Below are positions 63,801-64,000 of a DNA stretch of 64,000 nucleotides, in pieces (the stretch's first letter is position 1; each line of letters begins with the position of its first letter). The position numbers were made by a program, and so were the translations under genes. Source of the DNA: Lithobates sylvaticus (lineage: Eukaryota; Chordata; Amphibia; Anura; Ranidae); the NCBI GenBank assembly GCA_028564925.1, contig CM053029.1:39126253-39190252 (forward strand), given 5' to 3'. The notes under the pieces are model-generated. The model did not search any database and was not told where the DNA came from. It saw only the letters and a program-made list of their open reading frames with translations.

Positions 63801-63846
63801 AACTCATGTGCAAGGGTCTCTGAGTCTAAAGCTGGGACAATGCTAA
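24630..63846 (+). CDS. Alpha-2,8-sialyltransferase copy 2 (ST8SIA1/5/6 class), apparently complete
   Basis: Six exons (24630-24757, 42457-42543, 52495-52636, 60876-60985, 61090-61176, 63387-63846) join in frame to 337 residues. Layout: basic N-terminus (MRKHRKD), short membrane anchor at about 8-21, stem with sequons NHS, NQT, NAS and NIT, large sialylmotif from C130 to about 181, small sialylmotif at about 263-288, HHYYDN at 299-304, HSMSDE at 312-317, C-terminal Cys at 337. This is a type II Golgi glycosyltransferase adding alpha-2,8-linked sialic acid. The length is slightly below the 356-398 of human ST8SIA1/5/6. The stem blocks GCPW and TQENTPMG look most like ST8SIA6. Exon 1 rests on one ATG, a hydrophobic run and a good donor, so it is the least certain exon. 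Ortholog identity is unresolved. Confidence 0.88.
24758..25960. other. Intron 1 start with a GTCCCT repeat
   Basis: At 24990-25085 the words ACTGTCCCTGATTT and CAATGTCCCTCTGTCCC repeat, a dispersed frog-type repeat. No exon is seen in the remainder. Confidence 0.45.
25970..26366 (-). repeat. Dispersed promoter-like repeat, possible solo LTR fossil
   Basis: Related by eye to 60380-60830 (shared AGACTATTTATGTTCTCC / AAACTATTTATCTCCTCC and AGCTCTACCACAGCTGGGAC / AGCTCTAGCATATCTGGGAC). On the minus strand it has a CCAAT-type GGCCAATGGG followed by a TATA-like ACATAAATAG. Ends and target duplication were not found, so the LTR reading is tentative. It would be old and lacks an internal region. Confidence 0.35.
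26367..26899. repeat. hAT-like MITE with TACCGTGTTTCCCCGA termini
   Basis: The left end CTACCGTGTTTCCCCGACAA and the right end TTTTCGGGGAAACATGGTAG are inverted repeats. A second, inner inverted repeat (AATCCTATAATCCACTC and GAGTGGATTATAGGATT) flanks a GC-rich spacer, so it is a palindrome inside a palindrome. Confidence 0.8.
26910..27079 (+). mobile_element. Tc1/mariner left end fragment
   Basis: ACTATATTACCAAAAGTATT then CAATATTGAGTTGGCCCACC and TTAGGAGTGTGTCTATGG form the 5' part of a frog Tc1 family. It is cut by the repeat beginning at 27080. Confidence 0.85.
27080..28886. repeat. hAT-like non-autonomous repeat expanded by a minisatellite
   Basis: The left end CAGTGGTGGAAC and right end GAGCACCAGCCGCCACTG are hAT-like, and the right end matches 18049 in reverse. 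A matching 8-bp duplication was not found, so two overlapping elements are possible. Most of the right half is a 22-bp minisatellite. Confidence 0.6.
27960..28835. repeat. 22-bp minisatellite, about 40 copies
   Basis: The unit is close to TGATGGGCACAGTGGCTGCG with CT or TT at the end. Variants GGCAGAGTGG and a 20-bp GGCACAGTGACTG form alternate in blocks, suggesting higher-order copying. The left flank (27960-28140) has older variants with CAATTGATGGG. The three long minus-strand frames here (up to 346 codons) are translation of the repeat and not genes. Confidence 0.95.
29263..30143 (-). mobile_element. TTAA-flanked piggyBac-like element, 0.9 kb
   Basis: TTAA at 29263-29266 and 30140-30143, inner ends CCACTTCAGCAATGG and GGTCCTTAAGTGG. 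The AT-rich core is in reverse orientation (ACTTTAACTGACAATTGC, CAAACAGAGCTTTCTTTTGG). Inserted in the MITE at 29183. Confidence 0.85.
30218..31080. mobile_element. hAT-like element with TAGACATGTGCA ends and 8-bp duplication
   Basis: The termini TAGACATGTGCAC and TTGCACATGTCTA are inverted repeats. The 8-bp flanks CTCTCCAG (30210-30217 and 31081-31088) are identical, the hallmark of hAT insertion. The 863-bp body is built from AACGAATTCG-like simple words (TTCGTAACGATTCG, ACGAATCGAAAAAA) in inverted order, with no coding sequence. Relatives start at 43050 and 48062. Confidence 0.88.
31109..31450. other. Intron, unclassified
   Basis: No gene or named repeat is supported. The sequence continues after the insertion at 31451 up to about 32290, and that continuation also lacks clear features. 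Confidence 0.4.
31451..31926. mobile_element. TTAA-flanked MITE with AAAGCGGAGTTCCACCC end
   Basis: TTAA at 31451-31454 and 31923-31926. The left end AAAGCGGAGTTCCACCC pairs with GGGTGGACATCCTCTTT. Inner palindromes pair ATACCTGTATAATACAGGTAT. No coding sequence is supported, although overlapping frames on both strands appear long. Confidence 0.75.
32294..33320. repeat. Nested fold-back repeat with TTAAAGTGGATGTAA ends
   Basis: The inner ends TTAAAGTGGATGTAATCCCC (32598) and its partner GGGGTTTACATCCACTTTAA (ends 33274) are inverted. Pairing extends beyond them into the flanks: CTGCCACAGACTTGGTTGTA at about 32576 pairs with TACAACCAAGTCTGTGGCAG at about 33277. A further copy of the same inner sequence lies at 32294-32560. 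Overall there are three related segments in mixed orientation. Confidence 0.8.
33321..33685. other. Unclassified intron stretch
   Basis: No confident feature. One plus-strand reading around 33440-33670 is open without a start codon and looks peptide-like ([19 protein letters not shown]), but I recognise no family. Confidence 0.3.
33686..34120. repeat. MITE with TAATGCCGTGTACACACG ends
   Basis: The ends CTAATGCCGTGTACACACGA and TCGTGTGTACGCGGCATTAG are inverted repeats. The interior pairs GTCCAGCGGA-type words. Probably PIF/Harbinger-like. Confidence 0.85.
34440..35080. repeat. Decayed GC-rich minisatellite
   Basis: Irregular copies of TGTACTGTGCCCTCCTGCCC, TGTACTGTACCTTCC and ACTATTCTAACCAC units, 20-45 bp apart. 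The long plus-strand frame at 34423-34983 (Cys/Pro/Tyr-rich) is a by-product. The left edge GGGCCGCTGATAGGGGGGG looks like a hAT-type terminus. Confidence 0.85.
35230..36770. repeat. Purine-rich GGAA block with embedded AT-rich MITEs (left half of an inverted pair)
   Basis: Order on the plus strand: GGAA tract (35240-35390), MITE-like unit A (35385-35570), GGAA tract (35571-36300), MITE-like unit B (36302-36455), GGAA tract ending in a pure run (36456-36625), unit C (36626-36770). Units A and B have CAGTGTTA and ACACTG ends and share TTTAGTTTTAGTCATAG and TTTAGTTGACTAAAAT words. The long Lys/Glu-rich frame at 35499-36173 is simple repeat. Confidence 0.9.
36771..37334. repeat. Small palindromic repeat with CCACTAGATGG words
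   Basis: CCATCCAGTGGCCATAATGC at 36898 pairs with GCATTATGACCACTAGATGG at 36955. A third, diverged unit GTGCCATCTAGTGGCCAAAT lies at 37187. No gene is seen in the rest. Confidence 0.7.
37335..38520 (+). mobile_element. Nearly full-length Tc1/mariner element, inactive
   Basis: The inverted ends ACACTCACCAGCCACTTTAT and its partner near 38500 (GTACCTACTAGAGTGGCC) bound 1186 bp, a normal size for the group. A TA follows the right end. The transposase is spread over several frames: helix-turn-helix region at about 37490-37620, [19 protein letters not shown] at 37700, [10 protein letters not shown] (first Asp) at 37900, [19 protein letters not shown] (second Asp) at 38190, and after an in-frame stop TTTGGTGATG and [13 protein letters not shown]. 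At least one frameshift near 37880 and one stop near 38290 inactivate it, but decay is mild. Confidence 0.9.
38760..39240. repeat. hAT-like non-autonomous fragment
   Basis: Shares GATTGGCCGGGAGGAGAAACAG, GCAAATATTAATTCGCTATT and AGAGCCTCAGGCTCTAATCA-type blocks with 18200-18420. Short terminal words were not clear. The frames at 38763-39115 are decayed repeat. Confidence 0.55.
39420..40500. repeat. Pyrimidine-rich TTCC block, inverted and permuted partner of 35230-36770
   Basis: Order on the plus strand: TTCC tract, unit A in reverse (39580-39765), TTCC tract, unit C in reverse (39846-39985), TTCC tract, unit B in reverse (40131-40285), TTCC tract (40287-40500). A plain inversion of the left block would give C, B, A. 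Here A precedes C and B, as expected if the source was a tandem array of the C-B-A unit. Confidence 0.88.
40501..40852 (+). mobile_element. TTAA-type element, right part
   Basis: Begins at the AT-rich core (ACCAAAAATATGTAGAAG) directly after the TTCC tract and ends GAGCTGAAGAAGTTAA. The left half is missing. It resembles 17285-17631 and 41690-41998. Confidence 0.8.
40853..41051. repeat. Duplicated segment, copy 1
   Basis: About 200 bp matching 42163-42375 at roughly 90% (shared GGAAGCAGGAGAACGACGAC, CATACCCCGCCATAGGCCCT). It ends at the TTAA element inserted at 41052. Confidence 0.85.
41052..41998 (+). mobile_element. TTAA-flanked piggyBac-like element, 0.95 kb
   Basis: TTAA at 41052-41055 and 41995-41998, inner ends CCACTTCCCGACCGGCGCAC and GGGGCTGATGTGG. 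It has the same head, middle and core as 16639-17631. Confidence 0.88.
41999..42456. repeat. hAT-like MITE end and duplicated segment copy 2, before exon 2
   Basis: 41999-42100 (GAGTTGTAGATATAGTAAT, TTCAAGGGTTACTCC) matches the right half of the hAT MITE at 60063-60349. 42163-42375 is the second copy of the segment at 40853. A T-rich tract then ends in CTGCAG, the acceptor of exon 2. Confidence 0.7.
42457..42543 (+). CDS. Sialyltransferase copy 2, exon 2 (stem)
   Basis: 87 bp between acceptor TTTTCTGCAG and donor GCA|GTAAGT. It encodes [20 protein letters not shown] and then NQTEHKLL, with a sequon at NQT. GCPW matches the SCPW of ST8SIA6-type stems. Phase joins exon 1 (CG) and exon 3 (CA) exactly. 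No counterpart for copy 1 is visible in the window. Confidence 0.88.
42671..44035. repeat. PIF/Harbinger-like MITE interrupted by a hAT-like fragment
   Basis: The ends AAGCCCCGTACACACGATC and GATCGTGTGTACGAGGCTT are inverted, next to TTA. Inner parts pair AAAATCTGACCGTTTG-like and TTGTCGGATTTTCCG words. The TAGACATGTGCA-type element at 43050 sits inside it. Confidence 0.8.
43050..43640. mobile_element. hAT-like TAGACATGTGCA element, partial
   Basis: Starts TAGACATGTGCAATTCG and repeats the AACGAATCGTTCG and TTTTTTTCGATTCG words of 30218-31080. It continues to GAATTATGCTCCGATTACA and then loses similarity, so the right terminus is missing. Confidence 0.75.
44091..44402 (+). mobile_element. 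Tc1/mariner left end fragment
   Basis: CAGTGGATATAAAAAGTCTA follows TA, and the sequence continues with CACACCCCTGTTAATATGTC and TTTTGGGTATGAGTC, a known Tc1 type. It is cut by the hAT-like repeat at 44403. Confidence 0.8.
44403..44945 (+). repeat. hAT-like non-autonomous repeat (TAGGGATGAGC end), partial
   Basis: Starts TAGGGATGAGCCGAACACCC and follows the same block order as 22951-24347 (GGGGACATGTATCAATGCAA, AGTGAAACAATAAAAATG, CCATACCAGGCCCTTCAGG). Confidence 0.7.
45080..45278. repeat. Near-perfect 200-bp palindrome
   Basis: AACAAATAAGAATTTATCC pairs with GGATAAATTCTTATTCGTT. Inside, GCCGCATCTAAAC pairs with GTTTAGATGCGGC with few mismatches. The centre is an AATAAT-rich spacer near 45170. 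Confidence 0.9.
45279..45733. other. Unclassified intron segment
   Basis: GC-rich stretch with two short overlapping plus frames (45280-45627). It looks like the untranslated end of an old repeat. I recognise no protein. Confidence 0.35.
45734..46690 (+). mobile_element. TTAA-type element, right end unclear
   Basis: TTAA at 45734-45737 then CCACTTGCCACCCGGGC. Body blocks (ATTACTTAGAACCCCCAAAC, GGGGTCTATTAGACCC) match 54913-55900. It includes a (TA)n run at 45813-45842. The frame at 46012-46548 is repeat sequence. No clear right TTAA end was found. Confidence 0.65.
46691..47872. other. Intron with a paired CGAAACGCGT motif
   Basis: At 47258-47335 a short fold-back pairs CATTTCGCTCCGTCTACAG with CTGTGGACGGGACGAAACG. 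The rest is unclassified. See findings for the hammerhead-like reading. Confidence 0.45.
47873..48010. repeat. 138-bp hAT MITE with perfect 8-bp duplication
   Basis: The ends CAGTGATGGCGAACCTTGGC and GAGGTTCGCCATCACTG are inverted, and arms pair across TTTTGGAACTACATTTC. Flanks GTATAGGA at 47865-47872 and 48011-48018 are identical. Confidence 0.93.
48062..48520. mobile_element. hAT-like TAGACATGTGCA element, partial
   Basis: Starts TAGACATGTGCAATTTG, followed by AATTCG-type simple words. The right terminus was not found. Confidence 0.6.
48535..49039 (+). mobile_element. TTAA-type element, left part
   Basis: TTAA at 48535-48538 then CCACTTAAGGACC. Blocks ATTGCGCCCGCTCGTGGAAT and GATACCTCACATGTGTGG match 2980-3150 (reverse) and 45950-46130. 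It ends where the DIRS/Ngaro fossil begins. Confidence 0.7.
49040..51840 (-). mobile_element. DIRS/Ngaro-type tyrosine-recombinase retroelement, fossil
   Basis: Read on the minus strand: reverse-transcriptase remnant (51823-51362), RNase H remnant (about 51372-50746, with LFTDAVGS and [14 protein letters not shown]), tyrosine-recombinase remnant (about 50168-49857, with HSFRIGAAT) and an SGNH-hydrolase-like remnant (49631-49191, with IHIGGN and [11 protein letters not shown]). This order, including a downstream hydrolase, is known for vertebrate Ngaro elements. Gag-type sequence and clear terminal repeats were not found. The copy is broken in several places and incomplete. It looks moderately old. 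Ends are approximate. Confidence 0.75.
51841..52494. other. Intron before copy-2 exon 3
   Basis: No gene is seen. The last 75 bases resemble the matching region before copy-1 exon 3 and end in the acceptor CTTGTTCAG. Confidence 0.5.
52495..52636 (+). CDS. Sialyltransferase copy 2, exon 3 (stem)
   Basis: 142 bp, acceptor CTTGTTCAG, donor AAG|GTGAGT. It encodes [20 protein letters not shown] and ends ERLYNLFPK. It differs from the copy-1 exon at a handful of residues. Sequons at NAS and NIT. Confidence 0.93.
52637..53320. other. Intron, unclassified
   Basis: Nothing that can be named. A pyrimidine-rich stretch at 53155-53230 is present. The frame at 53030-53311 is not supported. Confidence 0.45.
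53321..54905. mobile_element. TTAA-type element containing a long imperfect palindrome
   Basis: TTAA at 53321-53324 then CCACTTCAGCCCCGGACC, with the AT-rich core in reverse at 53380-53720. From 53790 to about 54870 two arms of roughly 500 bp are inverted copies (CCCATTTTGGAAAGTAGACA against TGTCTACTTTCCAAAATGGG). This may be two truncated copies head to head. Confidence 0.7.
56099..56142. repeat. 44-bp hairpin MITE with TTA duplication
   Basis: The ends TGCCGTGTACACACGGTCG and CGACCGTATGTACGTGGCA form an almost continuous hairpin, flanked on both sides by TTA (56096-56098 and 56143-56145). A TWA duplication fits PIF/Harbinger. It is far shorter than its relatives. Confidence 0.85.
57060..57870. 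repeat. 352-bp tandem repeat, about 2.3 copies
   Basis: The block AGGGTTAACTAGGGGCAATC starts at 57129, recurs at 57481, and a variant recurs at 57832, giving periods of 352 and 351. Each unit also holds AACGATCGCTTAGTGACACT and an internal half-repeat starting GGGGCAATCAGGGGGTTAAA. Confidence 0.92.
58417..58559. other. Short spacer
   Basis: Contains a small inverted pair (TTGGTTGCTGGGAC and GCATCCTAGCAACCAATCA). No other feature is seen. Confidence 0.5.
58560..59284 (-). mobile_element. Internally deleted Tc1/mariner element
   Basis: The 5' end on the minus strand is the typical TACAGTATCTCAAAAAAGTG. The frame 59102-58464 holds the helix-turn-helix start ([31 protein letters not shown]) and then jumps to the catalytic region ([15 protein letters not shown] with the first Asp, [19 protein letters not shown]). 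Part of the DNA-binding domain is deleted in frame, and everything after the glycine-rich block is missing, including the right end. Confidence 0.88.
59285..60062. other. Intron with a hammerhead-like AAAATGCAT motif
   Basis: 59487-59525 reads CTTGATGAAGGGGGAG then GAACCCCAAAATGCATTGG, a decayed version of the motif at 47300 and 62040. No exon is seen. Confidence 0.4.
60063..60349. repeat. hAT MITE with CGGGGTTTCTCAAC ends
   Basis: Ends CGGGGTTTCTCAACTAGGG and GGTTGAGAAAGGCTA pair. Flanks GTCTAGAC and GTCAAGAC match at 7 of 8 positions. The right half recurs at 41999-42100. Confidence 0.8.
60380..60830 (-). repeat. Dispersed promoter-like repeat, second copy (possible solo LTR fossil)
   Basis: Related to 25970-26366. 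On the minus strand a TATA-like AGATAAATAG recurs at the same relative place. The ends are unclear. If an LTR, it is an old lone copy. Confidence 0.35.
60876..60985 (+). CDS. Sialyltransferase copy 2, exon 4 (start of large sialylmotif)
   Basis: 110 bp, acceptor CTCATTGTAG, donor CAG|GTAAGA. It encodes [20 protein letters not shown] and ends [19 protein letters not shown] matches ST8SIA6 more closely than the CGNEID of copy 1. Confidence 0.95.
61090..61176 (+). CDS. Sialyltransferase copy 2, exon 5 (end of large sialylmotif)
   Basis: 87 bp, acceptor TTCTTTTTAG, donor AA|GTAAGT. It encodes [19 protein letters not shown] and TANPSILIN. It is nearly identical to the copy-1 exon. The short intron before it (104 bp, like 105 bp in copy 1) is also conserved. 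Confidence 0.95.
61177..63035. other. Last intron of copy 2; possible Penelope-like non-coding remnant
   Basis: No exon is seen. At 62027-62073, minus strand, CTCCTGACAAGTGGCC then GCCATGAAACGCGTAG forms a stem-loop like those of Penelope-associated hammerhead motifs. The surrounding 61560-62830 has the loose texture of an old retroelement tail, but no coding block was recognised. Confidence 0.4.
63036..63259. repeat. MITE with ACACTTGTGCGACTT ends
   Basis: GGCCAATTTTACACTTGTGC pairs with GCACAAGTGTGAAAGGGGCC. The interior pairs GACTTGAGGTC-type words. No coding sequence. Confidence 0.75.
63387..63846 (+). CDS. Sialyltransferase copy 2, exon 6 (last exon, small sialylmotif)
   Basis: 460 bp after the acceptor TCCTTCATTAG, stop TAA at 63844-63846. 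It runs [19 protein letters not shown] to LSLKLGQC. It has the small sialylmotif with its Cys (residue 277 of the model), HHYYDN and HSMSDE. Compared with copy 1, about 27 of 152 residues differ, several in the first ten residues and the last fifteen. All family motifs are the same. Confidence 0.95.
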
Positions 63847-64000
63847 TTTTTTGTAATACAGCTGAATCATTTTTTAATTAGGGATGAGATTAGGTTTTTG
63901 GTCAAACATTGTCTGAGGATCTGGCAGTATCCGGCTGTAGCTTTTCTCATTGGGCCACCTGAGATGCTGGGCAGTGCCCTATGTGATCCCTTAGATAATC

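Noticed and set aside
24630-63846. One sialyltransferase gene with alternative 3' ends instead of two genes
   Set aside because: The first set ends with its own stop at 16125, and an ATG with a membrane anchor follows at 24630, so two tandem genes fit better. Upstream exons of copy 1 are simply not visible.

Overview
The window looks like nuclear DNA from a frog, most likely a ranid-type anuran with a large, transposon-swollen genome. The host coding content is vertebrate: intron-split exons with GT-AG borders. Almost everything else is dispersed repeat. The main repeats are TTAA-flanked piggyBac-like non-autonomous elements, Tc1/mariner copies, hAT-like and PIF/Harbinger-like MITEs, a Penelope-like retroelement and a DIRS/Ngaro-type fossil. 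The frog assignment is an inference from remembered repeat families; nothing was searched.

The host genes are two tandem, same-strand copies of an alpha-2,8-sialyltransferase (ST8SIA1/5/6 class). Copy 1 shows only its last four exons (5278-5419, 7222-7331, 7437-7523, 15666-16125); its first exons should lie left of the window. Copy 2 looks complete in six exons (24630-24757, 42457-42543, 52495-52636, 60876-60985, 61090-61176, 63387-63846) and would encode a 337-residue type II Golgi membrane enzyme. The four shared exons have identical lengths (142, 110, 87, 460 bp) and identical phases. The last exons are about 80% identical in protein by hand count. Both copies keep the sialylmotifs and open frames, so both look functional.

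Layout. 1-5277: hAT-like repeat with a GC-rich palindrome, then a Tc1 remnant split by a TTAA element carrying a 10-bp minisatellite. 5278-16125: copy 1, whose last intron holds a Penelope-like element (10805-14779) with a 14-bp target duplication and 424-bp inverted arms. 16126-24629: intergenic, with MITEs, TTAA elements, a broken Tc1 and hAT-like repeats. 24630-63846: copy 2, with 17.7-kb and 10.0-kb introns packed with nested elements. These include a 22-bp minisatellite, a three-level nest at 29183-31108, a permuted inverted pair of purine/pyrimidine blocks (35230-36770 and 39420-40500), a nearly full-length Tc1 (37335-38520), a DIRS/Ngaro fossil with an SGNH-hydrolase remnant (about 49040-51840) and a 3.5-kb TTAA element with 352-bp internal repeats.

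I found no operon-like or defence-like system. The most unusual signals are structural: the Penelope-like element with its inverted arms, several hammerhead-ribozyme-like motifs ending in AAACGCGT or a close variant, fold-back palindromes, and satellite growth inside transposons.
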